In this document: positions 35,683-45,200 of the stretch, one piece after another
Position numbering within the stretch: position 1 is the stretch's first letter
Layout of the letters: every line of letters starts with the position of its first letter
Assembly: GCA_040218145.1 (NCBI GenBank)
Contig: JAVJQK010000070.1
Location: forward strand, 186,001-250,000
Source: Sandaracinaceae bacterium
Lineage (GTDB): Bacteria > Myxococcota_A > Polyangia > Polyangiales > Sandaracinaceae
Direction of reading: 5' to 3'
DNA length: 64,000 bases
Program-made: the position numbers and the translations under genes
The notes under the pieces: model-generated
Database searches by the model: none
Told to the model about the DNA's origin: nothing
The model's input: only the letters and a program-made list of their open reading frames with translations

Positions 35683-36600
35683 TCATCGCAGCATCAGCGC
35701 GCGGAGCGCCACCTCGACCTCGGCGTGCCCGTCGAGCACGCTCGCCATCGCGCTCGCGATCGGCGTCTCCATGCCGATGCGCTCCGCGAACGCGCTCACG
35801 CGCCGCGCGATGGAGATGCCTTCGATGTAGGCGCCCGCCTCGCGGCCCGCCTCCTCGAGGTCGACGTTCCGCGCGATGGCCCGACCGAGCCGCACCTCGG
35901 CCCGCTCGTCGCCGCCCACCGCCGCGAAGAGATCTCCCGCGCCGGCCATGCCGTGGAAGGTCGAGGCGTCGGCGCCGAGCCGCTCTCCGACCCGCGCCGC
36001 CTCGTGGAGGCCGCGGTTCATCATCACCGCCATCGCCGCCGGGCTGATCTTCGACTCGAGGCAGAACCCCGCCGCGAGCGCGAGCAGACCGACCATCGCC
36101 GAGGCCACCTCCACCCCGACCACGTCGTCGGTGTCGTAGAGCCGGACCTCCGGGGCCCCGATCGCCTCGCGCACCGCCTCGGCCACCTCGGGGAAGCGGG
36201 TGCCGACCACGCCGCCGCCTGGGATCGCCTCGGTGAGCACGCGCGGGTTGAGCGGGCCGGCGAGGCAACCGACGCGGCGAGCCGGCGTGTTGGCCGAGAG
36301 GTGACGGCTCACCGTCTGCAGCTCGTCCCCGATGAGGCCGCGGCTGACGTGCACGAGCAGGTGGCGACCGTCGAGGTGCGCGCCGAGCTCCGGGGCGACC
36401 GCGGGCACGTGCATCGAGGGCACGCAGACGAAGATGAGCTCGCACTCCGAGAGCGCCGCGAGATCGCTCGTCGCGGTCACGCCCTCGGGCGCATCTCGCT
36501 TCGTGCGGCTCCAGAGGAGCGCCTCGCCTCCGTTGCGCGCGATCGCCACGCCGAGCCCGACGCCGAAGCTCCCGCCCCCGACGATGCCGACGCAGCTCAC
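35683..36600 (-). CDS. Glycerol-3-phosphate dehydrogenase (GpsA)-like protein lacking catalytic lysine
   Basis: 305 residues from a GTG that overlaps the upstream stop. The N-terminal Rossmann motif is GIVGGGSFGVGLGVAIARNG, and the C-terminal helical domain follows the GpsA pattern (RLGADASTFHGMAGAGDLFAA). Normal GpsA enzymes have GVELGGALKN in the active site; here the aligned segment reads GVEVASAMVG, so the general-base Lys and the Asn are replaced. The GPSFAKE motif is likewise changed to AGPLNPRVL. It may therefore use another substrate or be a non-catalytic paralogue. It is the last gene of a coupled operon (glutamine-synthetase-like, PlsB-like, this gene), which still suggests a lipid-precursor context. 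Confidence 0.8.
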   Translation of the reverse strand: MSCVGIVGGGSFGVGLGVAIARNGGEALLWSRTKRDAPEGVTATSDLAALSECELIFVCVPSMHVPAVAPELGAHLDGRHLLVHVSRGLIGDELQTVSRHLSANTPARRVGCLAGPLNPRVLTEAIPGGGVVGTRFPEVAEAVREAIGAPEVRLYDTDDVVGVEVASAMVGLLALAAGFCLESKISPAAMAVMMNRGLHEAARVGERLGADASTFHGMAGAGDLFAAVGGDERAEVRLGRAIARNVDLEEAGREAGAYIEGISIARRVSAFAERIGMETPIASAMASVLDGHAEVEVALRALMLR

Positions 36601-38306
36601 AGCTTCACCCCGAGCAGGTGGATCTCGCGCGCCGCGGCCTGGTCGTCGTCCGAGGCGATGGCCTCCGCGTAGTCCAGCAGGCGGTTCTGGTAGTAGAGCA
36701 GCAAGGTGGGATCCTCCGCGACCACGTTGGGCCCCACGTGCCGCGCGACGACGCGCGTGTGGTAGCCGTCCCAGATGCGCATCGAGCGCTCGAGCAGCGC
36801 CTCGGGGGACTTGTTGCGCAGGAACCGGCTGAGGTGCACCGCGCCGTCACGTTCGAGCGCGGCCGCGCGATCGCGGGTCTCACCGATGTCCTTCAAGAGC
36901 TCCTGGTGCGGCACCCGGATCTCGCCGCGGAAGCGCATGCGCCCGAAGAGATCCACGCCCGGCGTCTCGCGCACGAGCCGGCGGAAGAGCACGTGCGCGA
37001 CGAGCTGCGTGGTCATCAGCACCGTCTCGCGCTCGTACTTGTCGAGCAAGGTGTCGCCGAGCTCGCGCGTGTAGGCCGCGTCACGGCTCGGGTCGAGGGT
37101 CGGCGCGCCCTTGCGCTTGACGTAGCTGCCCGGGTCGACGGCCTTCTCGCCGGGCGCGATCGAGCGGCCCTCGTCGTCGATGTCGTTGCCGAAGCAGTCG
37201 ACGGGGCGGCCGAAGCGGATCACGCACGCGCCCTCGGTGTCGGTGAGCTTGCGGAAGAAGCTCACCCAGCGATCGACGCGGCTGAACTCGTCGTCCTCGA
37301 TGATGTAGCGGCCCTCACCGGTCGCCTTGAGGTGGTCCTCGATGAGCGTCTCCGCCTCGAGCACGAGCGCGTAGTTGATCGTGGCCGGCACGATGTAGAC
37401 CGGCCGGTCGATCCCGAAGACCTGGTTGCGCGAGAAGGCCTCGACCGCGGTGCCCGCGAGGCCGAGCTTGAGCTTGCGCTCGACCATGCCGGAGCGGCTC
37501 CGCGTGCCGCCGGGGAAGAAGAGCGAGTGGTAGCCGCGCTCGATCATCACGCACGAGTACGTCTTGAGCGCGTCCTTGTAGAGGCGAGCTCGGATCCGGC
37601 GGTCGACGCGGTAGGCGCCGAGGTTGTGCATGAAGAAGCTGATGATCGGGTTGGTGAAGAGGTTCTTGCCCGCGCCGTAGACCACGGGCGCGAGCCCCGA
37701 GCGCATCAGCGCGTAGCCGAACGCGATGGAGTCCAGGTTGCTCCCGTGCGTCGGCACGTAGACGATCGTGCCCTTCTTCTCGAGCCGCTTCAGGAGGTCC
37801 GTGTCGCCCTCGATCGTGAGCAGCTCGTCGAGCGCGGGCGCGCCGATCCCCACGCTCGCGAGGTCCTTCGGCAGGGCGCCCGGCTTCATCACGCCGGTCA
37901 AGAGCCGCGGCGTGACCCGGCTCGCGAACTTGTAGACGCGCGGGTCGAAGTTGCCCGCGATGTCGCGCGCCATGCGCTCGCTGATCCCGCGGAGGGCGTC
38001 CCGCTTCGCGTCGTCGCTCATCTTGGCGACGCGGCGCAGCAGCCCCTTCCAGTAGCCGATGCTGTCCTTGGCCTCGCTGTCCCGCTGCGTCTCGAGGCGC
38101 TGCACCTCGTAGAACGCGACCTCGTTCAGCGCGTACTCGAGCGTGCGGCGGTCGGCCGCGTAGCGCTCGCCGAGCCGGCGCACGACCTCGCGCACGATGT
38201 CGTCACGCTCGCTGTTGAACCAGAAGATGGCCGGGTCCTCGGGCTCCGGCACGTACGGCTTGAGGCGCGGGAGGCGCAGCGGCTTGGTCAGAAATCGCGG
38301 CGCCAT
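36597..38306 (-). CDS. Glycerol-3-phosphate/lysophospholipid acyltransferase (PlsB-like)
   Basis: 569 residues from ATG 38306, sharing one base with the stop of the glutamine-synthetase-like gene. PlsC-type acyltransferase motifs are present: THGSNLDS (H-x4-D catalytic pair), YRVDRRIR, FFPGGTRSRSG (FPEGTR-type block, with Gly for Glu) and PVYIVPATINYALV. The long N- and C-terminal extensions make it resemble PlsB-family glycerol-3-phosphate acyltransferases, which start phospholipid synthesis at the inner membrane. The downstream gene encodes a GpsA-like protein, consistent with this pathway. The Glu-to-Gly change in motif III lies in the substrate-binding loop and could alter specificity. 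Confidence 0.85.
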   Translation of the reverse strand: MAPRFLTKPLRLPRLKPYVPEPEDPAIFWFNSERDDIVREVVRRLGERYAADRRTLEYALNEVAFYEVQRLETQRDSEAKDSIGYWKGLLRRVAKMSDDAKRDALRGISERMARDIAGNFDPRVYKFASRVTPRLLTGVMKPGALPKDLASVGIGAPALDELLTIEGDTDLLKRLEKKGTIVYVPTHGSNLDSIAFGYALMRSGLAPVVYGAGKNLFTNPIISFFMHNLGAYRVDRRIRARLYKDALKTYSCVMIERGYHSLFFPGGTRSRSGMVERKLKLGLAGTAVEAFSRNQVFGIDRPVYIVPATINYALVLEAETLIEDHLKATGEGRYIIEDDEFSRVDRWVSFFRKLTDTEGACVIRFGRPVDCFGNDIDDEGRSIAPGEKAVDPGSYVKRKGAPTLDPSRDAAYTRELGDTLLDKYERETVLMTTQLVAHVLFRRLVRETPGVDLFGRMRFRGEIRVPHQELLKDIGETRDRAAALERDGAVHLSRFLRNKSPEALLERSMRIWDGYHTRVVARHVGPNVVAEDPTLLLYYQNRLLDYAEAIASDDDQAAAREIHLLGVKL

Positions 38307-39661
38307 CAGACCCCCTCGAAGTAGCGCTTCAGCTCCCAGTCGGTCACCGCGGTGCGGTACTGCCGCATCTCCCAGTCCCGAGTGCGAACGTAGTGGTCGA
38401 CGAAGTCCTCGCCCAGGATGCCGCGGGCCGTCTCGCTCTCGCGCAAGGCCAGGACGGCGTGCTCGAGCGTCAGCGGCAGCGGCTTCGCCTTGGGGTCGGC
38501 GGTCGCGTCCCCCTTCGTCTCGGGCGGCGGCTCGACCGCGTGCTCGATGCCCCAGAGCCCCGCCGCGAGGTTGGTCGCCATCGAGACGTAGGGGTTGAGA
38601 TCCGCGGCGGTCTGCCGGTACTCGACCCGCGTCCCGAGCCCGCCCGTGATCACGCGCACCGCGCACGTGCGGTTCTCGACGCCCCAGGAGGGCGTGAGCG
38701 GCGCCCACACGCCCGGCACGTAGCGCTTGTAGGTGTTGACGAAGGGCGAGTAGAGCGCGGTCAGCTCCGGGGCGAGCTTGGTCACGCCGCCGACGTAGTG
38801 GCGGATGAGGTCGCTCATCCCGTGGTCGGCCTTCGGGTCGTGGAAGAGGTTGGTCTCGCCCGTGCTGTCGAAGAGGCTCTGGTGCAGGTGCCCGCTCGAG
38901 CCGGGGAGCTTCGCGTTCCACTTCGCCATGAAGGTCACGCTGAGCCCACGCTTGGCGACGAGCTGCTTCATCGTCGACTTGAAGAGCGCGGCGCGGTCCG
39001 CGGCCTCGAGCGCGTCCGAGTAGGTCAGCGCCGCCTCCCACACGCCCGGGCCGGTCTCGGTGTGCAGGCCTTCGATCGGGATGTCGAAGGCGCTCATCGT
39101 GTCCATCACCTCGTGGATGAGCTCGGAGAGCTGCCCGGCGCGGACCCACGAGTAGCCGAACATGCCGGGCGTGAGCGAGTCGAGCTGGGCGAAGCCCTTG
39201 GCCTGGAGCGAGTCGGCGTCCTCGTCGAAGAGCCAGAACTCGAGCTCGCACGACATCATCGGCCGGTACCCGCTCGCCTCGGCGCGCGCGATGATGCGCT
39301 TGAGCAGGTTGCGCGGGCACGCGGGGTGGGGCTTCTTGCCGCCGGGGAGCCAGAAGTCGGCGAGGAAGCACGCCGTGTCGGGCTCGTCGGGCAGCACGCG
39401 GAAGGTGTCGAGGTCGATCTTCGCGTGCGCGTCCGGGTAGCCCGAGTGCCAGCCGGTCACGGCGGCGTTGTCGTAGAGCTGGTCGACGATGTCCCAGCCG
39501 AAGATGACGTCGCAGAAGCCGAAGCCCTTGTCGACGGCCGACCAGAACTTCTCCAGCGAGATGTATTTGCCGCGCAGGACACCGTCGATGTCGACGCCGC
39601 CGACCTTCACCTTGCGAATGTCCCGCTTCTCGAAGGCCGCCCGGAGCTCGTTCGGTTCCAT
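38306..39661 (-). CDS. Glutamine synthetase-family ligase (gamma-glutamyl-amine type)
   Basis: 451 residues. The GS beta-grasp N-terminus (VKVGGVDIDGVLRGKYISLE) is followed by the catalytic barrel, with metal-binding CELEFWLFDED, LHTETGPGVWEAAL and GSSGHLHQSLFD. ATP/substrate elements are SWGVENRTCAVRV and VEYRQTAADLNPY. Length and motifs match the PuuA/type-III-like branch, which glutamylates amines or other small molecules rather than ammonia. Cytoplasmic, oligomeric by family. First gene of a tightly coupled operon with PlsB-like and GpsA-like genes, an unusual association. It is divergent from the methyltransferase gene with only 32 bp between starts. Confidence 0.9.
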   Translation of the reverse strand: MEPNELRAAFEKRDIRKVKVGGVDIDGVLRGKYISLEKFWSAVDKGFGFCDVIFGWDIVDQLYDNAAVTGWHSGYPDAHAKIDLDTFRVLPDEPDTACFLADFWLPGGKKPHPACPRNLLKRIIARAEASGYRPMMSCELEFWLFDEDADSLQAKGFAQLDSLTPGMFGYSWVRAGQLSELIHEVMDTMSAFDIPIEGLHTETGPGVWEAALTYSDALEAADRAALFKSTMKQLVAKRGLSVTFMAKWNAKLPGSSGHLHQSLFDSTGETNLFHDPKADHGMSDLIRHYVGGVTKLAPELTALYSPFVNTYKRYVPGVWAPLTPSWGVENRTCAVRVITGGLGTRVEYRQTAADLNPYVSMATNLAAGLWGIEHAVEPPPETKGDATADPKAKPLPLTLEHAVLALRESETARGILGEDFVDHYVRTRDWEMRQYRTAVTDWELKRYFEGV

Positions 39662-39693
39662 GGCCGCCGATTCTGCCAGCGCCGGGCCCCGGA

Positions 39694-40254
39694 ATGAAGC
39701 ACCATGCTCCAGTGTCCGAGGCCGACCGCCTGAAATGGGACGCCCGCCACGCCGAGGGTGAGCCCGGCCCCGCGCCCGCCTGGCTGGATGAGCTCTCGGA
39801 CGAGCTCCCCCGGGAGGGCCCCGCGCTCGACGTCGCGGCCGGCCGGGGGCGGCTGACGGGCTGGATGATCGCGCGGGGGCTGCGCGTGACCGCGCTCGAC
39901 ATCTCTCCGGTGGGGCTGGCGCGCTGCGCGGCGCTGGGGGCGACGACCATCGAGCGCGATCTCGCAGAGACGCCGACCCTGCCCGACGGCCCTTTCGCGA
40001 TGGTGGCCTGCTTTCACTACGAGCAGGCGGCGCTCTGGCCGGAGATGATCGGCGCGCTCGCGCCCGGCGGGGCGCTGGTCTCGGAGATCGCGACGGTCAC
40101 CAACCTGGAGCGCCACGCGCGCCCGTCGCGGCGTTTCCTCGTGGAACCGAACGCGCTGCTCCGCCGGGCCGGATCGCTGCGCGTGACCTACTACCGCGAG
40201 GGCTGGCTCGAGGGCCGCCACGTGGCGCGAATCGTCGCGAAAAAGATCGCCTGA
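39694..40254 (+). CDS. SAM-dependent class I methyltransferase
   Basis: 186 residues, a small Rossmann-fold methyltransferase. AdoMet motif I is ALDVAAGRGRLTGWMIARGL, the acidic ribose-binding residue is in VTALDISPVGL, and motif III-like LAPGGALVSEI is present. It resembles the TehB/thiopurine-type small-molecule methyltransferases. The substrate is unknown. Cytoplasmic. The gene stands alone between a divergent ligase operon and a peptidoglycan-binding-like gene. Confidence 0.85.
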   Translation: MKHHAPVSEADRLKWDARHAEGEPGPAPAWLDELSDELPREGPALDVAAGRGRLTGWMIARGLRVTALDISPVGLARCAALGATTIERDLAETPTLPDGPFAMVACFHYEQAALWPEMIGALAPGGALVSEIATVTNLERHARPSRRFLVEPNALLRRAGSLRVTYYREGWLEGRHVARIVAKKIA

Positions 40255-40270
40255 GGCGTCAGTCGCGGCC

Positions 40271-40305
40271 CCTCTTTTCCGTCCGTCAGGCGAAAGGAAG
40301 AGAGG
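40271..40305 (+). promoter_or_regulatory. Hairpin that covers the SD of the next gene
   Basis: CCTCTTTTCC (40271-40280) pairs with GGAAGAGAGG (40296-40305) with one T-G wobble, loop of 15 nt. The right arm is also the SD for ATG 40313 (7 nt spacing) and is followed by GTTTTC. It could be a terminator for the methyltransferase or a structure that hides the ribosome-binding site. Confidence 0.45.
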
Positions 40306-40312
40306 TGTTTTC

Positions 40313-40612
40313 ATGCTGAAGATGGGAGACCGTGGGCCGCGCGTTCGGGTCCTTCAGGAGAAGCTCGTGAAGCTCGGCTACGAGCCGGTGAAGGTCGATG
40401 GGATCTTCGGGCAGATCACGCAGTGGGCGGTGCTGAACGTCCAGGCGATGTTCGGCTACACGATCGACGGGCTCGTCGGTCAGGGCACCCAGCGTCTGCT
40501 CGACGCGCAGCTCGGCTACGGCTGGTGCGCGAAGAACGAGGACGCGATGCTGCTCGCGCTGAAGGCGCAGGGGCTGATCGGGCGCGACCGGCTCGGCGCC
40601 ACCTGGGCCTAG
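40313..40612 (+). CDS. Peptidoglycan-binding-like domain protein
   Basis: 99 residues. It is essentially one PG_binding_1 domain (LKMGDRGPRVRVLQEKLVKL, VDGIFGQITQWAVLNVQAMF, IDGLVGQGTQRLLD) with a short C-terminal helical tail. These domains usually recognise cell-wall peptidoglycan, but there is no signal peptide here, so location is unclear. It may act as a cytoplasmic or phage-like module. Its SD lies inside a hairpin (40271-40305), and a strong stem-loop follows the stop. Confidence 0.8.
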   Translation: MLKMGDRGPRVRVLQEKLVKLGYEPVKVDGIFGQITQWAVLNVQAMFGYTIDGLVGQGTQRLLDAQLGYGWCAKNEDAMLLALKAQGLIGRDRLGATWA

Positions 40613-40627
40613 CAGCGCGCGGGTCGG

Positions 40628-40653
40628 GGGGGCGGATCGCGCGCTCCGCCCCC
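40628..40653. terminator. Terminator-like stem-loop
   Basis: Perfect 9-bp stem GGGGGCGGA (40628-40636) / TCCGCCCCC (40645-40653) with an 8-nt loop, 16 nt after the stop at 40612. There is no T-run, so it could be a pause/processing stem rather than an efficient intrinsic terminator. Confidence 0.5.
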
Positions 40654-40680
40654 TCGATCTCGCGTCACGCGTTCTGACCC

Positions 40681-40709
40681 TTCACCGATCCATGGTCTCC
40701 GGGTATCGT
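40681..40709 (+). promoter_or_regulatory. Predicted promoter for carbonic anhydrase, leaderless
   Basis: TTCACC (40681-40686) and TATCGT (40704-40709) are 17 bp apart. The ATG at 40718 is 8 nt downstream and lacks an SD, so the transcript probably starts at or within a base or two of the start codon. Confidence 0.5.
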
Positions 40710-40717
40710 TCGTCGCC

Positions 40718-41359
40718 ATGGACAAGTACCAACGAGTATTCGAAGCCAACCGACGCTGGGTCGCCGAGAAGAACGAGGAGGCAGGCTTCTTCGAAGCCCT
40801 ATCGGCGGGGCAGAACCCCGACTTCCTGTACATCGGCTGCTCCGACTCGCGTGTGCCCGCCAACGAGATCATGGGCTGCGCTCCGGGCGAGGTCTTCGTC
40901 CATCGGAACGTGGCCAACCTCGTGGTGAACACCGACCTGAACGCGCACTCGGTGATCGAGTATGCGGTCAACCACCTCGAGGTCGACCACATCGTGGTGT
41001 GCGGCCACTACGGCTGCGGAGGCGTGCGCGCCGCGATGAAGTCGCAGGACCTGGGCTTGCTCAACGGCTGGCTGCGCGAGGTCCGCGACGTCTACCGGAT
41101 CCACCGCGAAGAGCTCAACGCGATCGAGGACGAGGAGGCGCGCTACCGCCGCCTGGTCGAGCTCAACGTCCAGGAGCAGTGCATCCGCGTCATGAAGACG
41201 GCGAGCGTCCAGAAGCACTACCTGCGGCGCAAGCACCCGACCGTGCACGGCTGGGTCTTCGATCTGAAGGACGGGCTGCTCCACGACCTGGACTTGCCGT
41301 TCGACGAGATCCTCGCCGACATCCGCGAGATCTACCGGCTCGACGTCAACGACGCCTGA
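40718..41359 (+). CDS. can: Beta-class carbonic anhydrase
   Basis: 213 residues, full length for the family. It interconverts CO2 and bicarbonate in the cytoplasm. The zinc ligands and catalytic dyad are visible: C41-S-D43-S-R45 and H97-x2-C100 in VCGHYGCGG. The VFVHRNVANLV block and the C-terminal YLRRKHPTVHGWVFDLKDG are family-typical. Predicted promoter at 40681-40709. The stop lies 4 bp from the converging metallo-hydrolase gene. Confidence 0.97.
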   Translation: MDKYQRVFEANRRWVAEKNEEAGFFEALSAGQNPDFLYIGCSDSRVPANEIMGCAPGEVFVHRNVANLVVNTDLNAHSVIEYAVNHLEVDHIVVCGHYGCGGVRAAMKSQDLGLLNGWLREVRDVYRIHREELNAIEDEEARYRRLVELNVQEQCIRVMKTASVQKHYLRRKHPTVHGWVFDLKDGLLHDLDLPFDEILADIREIYRLDVNDA

Positions 41360-41363
41360 GCGT

Positions 41364-42167
41364 TCAGAACGCCAGCGCGAGCTGGTCGTCGCTGATCCGA
41401 CGGCGGACCGGGCCGGCGACCTGCACTCGCAGGTCGACCGGCTCGTCCTGGTCGGCGACCCGCAGCCTCACCCTGCGGGCGCCGAGCGCCTTCTTCGCCT
41501 CGCGCATCGCGATGAGCGGCGTGTTGCACTTCTGTGAGAGGTGCATGAGCACGATCTCGCGCGTGTCGCTCGAGAGCTCCCGCATCAGCGCCGCCGCCTG
41601 CGCGTTCGAGAGGTGCCCGACCGAGGACGCGATGCGCCGCTTGAGGAACTCGGGATACGGCCCGAGCGCGAGCAAGCCCGGATCGTGATTCGACTCGAGC
41701 AACACGAGCTGACAGCCGTCGAGGTGGCTGGCGAGCCCGGCCGGGACGTGGCCGAGATCCGTCACGATCGCGGCGCGCGCGTGCTTGTATTGGAAGACGA
41801 GCGCCACCTGCGGCGCGTCGTGCGGGACCGGCATCGGGTCGACCCGGATGGGGCCCACGTCGAAGGGCGCGTTCCGCCCGAACACCCGGGTGCGGAGCCC
41901 GGGCAGCGACAGGCGCCGCTTGGTCGCCTCGCTGAGGTAGACCGTCGCGTCGAAGGCCTTGGCGCAGGGCACCACCTTGCCCACGTGATCGCCGTGGGGG
42001 TGGGTGAGCACGATCGCGTCGAGATCGAGCACGCGGCCGAAGGCGCGCCGCATGCGATCGGCGAGGACCCGCGGGCCGATGCCCGCGTCGACGAGCACTC
42101 GGCGGCCGCCCGCCTGGATCAGCGTCGCGTTGCCGCCGCTGCCGCTCGCGAGGATGGTGACGCGCAC
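41364..42167 (-). CDS. MBL-fold metallo-hydrolase (YycJ/WalJ-like)
   Basis: 267 residues. The beta-lactamase-fold metal motif THPHGDHVG (HxHxDH) lies at about residues 55-63, preceded by ILASGSGGNATLIQAGGRRV and LVDAGIG, which are typical of the YycJ/exonuclease-like subgroup. Further ligands occur in VPHDAPQVA, IVTDLGH and LMHLSQKC. Predicted cytoplasmic phosphodiesterase or nuclease-like hydrolase; in Firmicutes YycJ is linked to DNA repair/cell-wall control, but the role here is unknown. It lies 54 bp downstream of the double-rSAM gene's stop on the same strand order (that gene ends at 42222). Confidence 0.88.
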   Translation of the reverse strand: MRVTILASGSGGNATLIQAGGRRVLVDAGIGPRVLADRMRRAFGRVLDLDAIVLTHPHGDHVGKVVPCAKAFDATVYLSEATKRRLSLPGLRTRVFGRNAPFDVGPIRVDPMPVPHDAPQVALVFQYKHARAAIVTDLGHVPAGLASHLDGCQLVLLESNHDPGLLALGPYPEFLKRRIASSVGHLSNAQAAALMRELSSDTREIVLMHLSQKCNTPLIAMREAKKALGARRVRLRVADQDEPVDLRVQVAGPVRRRISDDQLALAF

Positions 42168-42221
42168 GGGCCGAGCATGCCGCAGGCCCCGGCGAGAGAC
42201 CAGGCCCGAGAGAACGAGGTG

Positions 42222-45200
42222 TCACGCCTGATCGTGCCGCGCTTCGGCCCGCTTCGACGACGGCGCGCCGCTGGCGGGTCCGATCCCCTCCGATCGCATC
42301 CACTTCGCGAAAGAGGTCATGATCCGCCCCACCTCGAGGTTGTTCGCGGTGATGTCCTCCGGGTAGCTCCACGCGAGCAGGAAGTCGTTGCTCGGCGCGT
42401 CCATCCAGTAGCGGTCGAAGCTCCCGTGCTCGTCGAGGTCGCCGATGACGAACTTCGACTTGTGCTCGGTCTCGTGGAGGAAGCCGTTGCCGCCGTAGAG
42501 GGTGCCGTCGAAATCCACGGTGACCTCACCGTTGAGGCGGACGGGCATCGGGGCGCTCTCGAGGTTGATCATCGAGAGCGCCTCGCCCTCGGCCCAGCGC
42601 TGGCGCAGCCGCTGGCCGATCTCGTGGAGCCCTCGCGCGAAGGCGCGCTTCTTCTCCTCGTCCCAGAGGACGCCGAGCGCGAAGTTGATCTGGACGCGCT
42701 CGAACCCCAGCGACGCGATGTGGAAGAAGTTCTCCGGCATCTGCTCCACCCCCGCGGGGTGCACGACCATGATGACGTCGTAGGGGAGGCCCGAGGCGAG
42801 GATGGCCTGCCGCCGCGTGGCGATGCCCTCGGCGTAGCTGTCGCGGCCCTTGATGAGCGAGGGCCGGAAGCGCCGCTGGGTGGCCGGGTCGCCGTCGAGG
42901 GAGAGCTCGAGCTTGACCGGGTAGCCCGAGAGCCAGCCGAGCGTCTCCTCGTCGAGTGACCAGCCGTTGGAGGACAGGACGAAGCGGAGGTCCTTTCCGA
43001 GGCGCCGCGCCTGCTCGACGCCGTAGTCCATCCCGTGTCGGATCAGCTCCCGCTCCATCAGCGGCTCGCCGCCGAAGAACTGGAGCATCAGGCGCTCTCG
43101 CCGGCTCGAAAGGAGCAGATCGATGGAGCGCTCGAGCGTGCGCAGGTCCATCACGCGGCCGTCCTGCTTGGGGATGTAGCAGTAGCGGCAACGCAGCTCG
43201 CACTGCCAAGTCGGGATGACCACGAGGCGGGGCACTTCGCTGTGCTCGTAGCGGCGGAAGGTGGGCAGCCACTCGCGTCGATCGCCGAGCACCGCCGTCG
43301 CGGCCGCGAGCGCGGTGGCGTCGCCCGCGCCCGCCTTCGCCCCGTCGGCGGAGCGCCGCGCCTGCTGCTCCCGGAGCTCGCGCAGCATCTCGAAGGCGAG
43401 CTGCCGCGGCGCGTCGTCGAGGCGACGGAGCAGGCGCTCGCCCTGCCGCCGCTCTTCGCCGGGCGGGAGCAAGGCGAGGCGCTCGCCGTAGAGCGCGCGC
43501 AGGCGCACCAGGCTCTCGGTGTAGAGGCGCGCGTCGGTGAGGAACTCCTCGTCGACCGCCCGCGCCACCCAGGGGTCGGAGGGGATGTCGTGCTCGACGA
43601 ACGGGTAGTCGAGCTCGGGGTAGCCCGGGACGCTGCGGTGGTCGCGCAGCCGCATCGTGTCCTGCTGACCTTTGCGGACCTTGTTCTTGTGGCTGGCCGA
43701 CGGGAAGTACGAGACGAGGTGCGGCACCACCGGGAAGCGGAGATGGAAGTACTTGGGGTGGCGGAGCTTGAGGCGGCAGAGCTCCTCGACGCTGTCGATC
43801 AGGTCCTCGGCCGTCGTCTCCGCGTTGGAGACGATGAAGTAGGCGTCCATGTGGATGCGCCGCTGGCTGAGCGCGCCGACGATGGCGCGGATGTGACTGA
43901 CCCGGTAGCCCTTGGCGAGACGGAGCAGCTCGCGATCGGAGAAGGTCTCGACCCCGATCTGGAGGTAGCTGCTCCACCCGCGCGAGCGGTGATCGGCCAC
44001 GAAGTCGCGCAGCGGGATCGGCCGGCCGTGATCGGCGAAGAGGCTCGGCGTCAGGACCTCCGAGAGCTCGGGGTCGAGCTCGGGGAGCAGCGCGCGGCCG
44101 TCGCGACGGCAGAGATCGGCGACGGAGGCCTGCACCGAGCTGAGCCGGAAGCGGCTCTCGGGCAGCGCGCGGAAGAAGTCGATCGCGCGCTGCTTGTCGC
44201 AGACGAAGTCGTCGTCGCTGATGTGGACGCGGTACGCGTTGTCCGGGACGTCGTCTCCGAAGAGCTCGGCGAAACGCGCCTCGTACCGGCCGAGCAGCGC
44301 GAAGATGCCCTCGGCGCTGCGCGCCTGGTAGCGATGACGGCCGATGATCGTGCAGAAGCTGCAGTGATGCAGGCAGCCGCGCGAGGTGGAGATCTCGATG
44401 CCCCCCTCGATGTGACGCGGCTCGAGGTGGGAGAGATCGAGCTCGACCCCGTCGAGATCCTCGACCTCGACCACCTTGGCGGGGTTGCCGGAGACGAGCT
44501 GCGCGCCCGCGCGATCGATGGCCAGGATCCCGTCGAGCGACATCAGGGCCTCGACCTGGGCCTCCGTGAACGGGACGTCGACGTCGCTCGTCCCCACGAT
44601 CCGCGCCAGCGCGGGGACGAAGTACTCCCCCGCGCCTCGGCACACGAAGCTGACGCCAGGCAGGTGGGCGGCGACGTGCTCGGGCGTCCGGCTGGGCATC
44701 ACGCCGCCGACGGCGATGTGGGCCCTCGAGCCGAGCTCGCGCAGGGTCTCGATGAGCGAGACGACGCCCTCGAAGTAGCCCTCGAGGAGGGTGATCCCGA
44801 TGAGGTGGACCTCGCGCGAGGCGAGGACCTCGCGCAGCGCGTCCATGCCGAGGATCGGACGCTCTCGGCCGGTGATCGACATCTTCACGTTCGCGAGCAC
44901 GACCTCGGTGGGGCTGCCCGCGAGCGGGCTGAGCATGTGGAGCACGCCGCCCGAGATCTCGCGATCGTTGTGGGGCATGTCGCTGTTCATCAGCGACTCG
45001 AAGAAGAGCGCCGCGTTGGGCACGGCCTCGATCGCGGGAGCGGTGACTGCGGCGCGCCGACCGCGACCAGGCGAGAGCAGGTCGCGCAGCAGCGCCTCGG
45101 CGGGGTACGGCGACGGCTCCTCGTGCAGAGCGACGCCGTCGAGGTGCACGACCTCTCGCGCGGCTTCCCCGGCCACGTCCATCCGAGGAACCGTCCCGGC

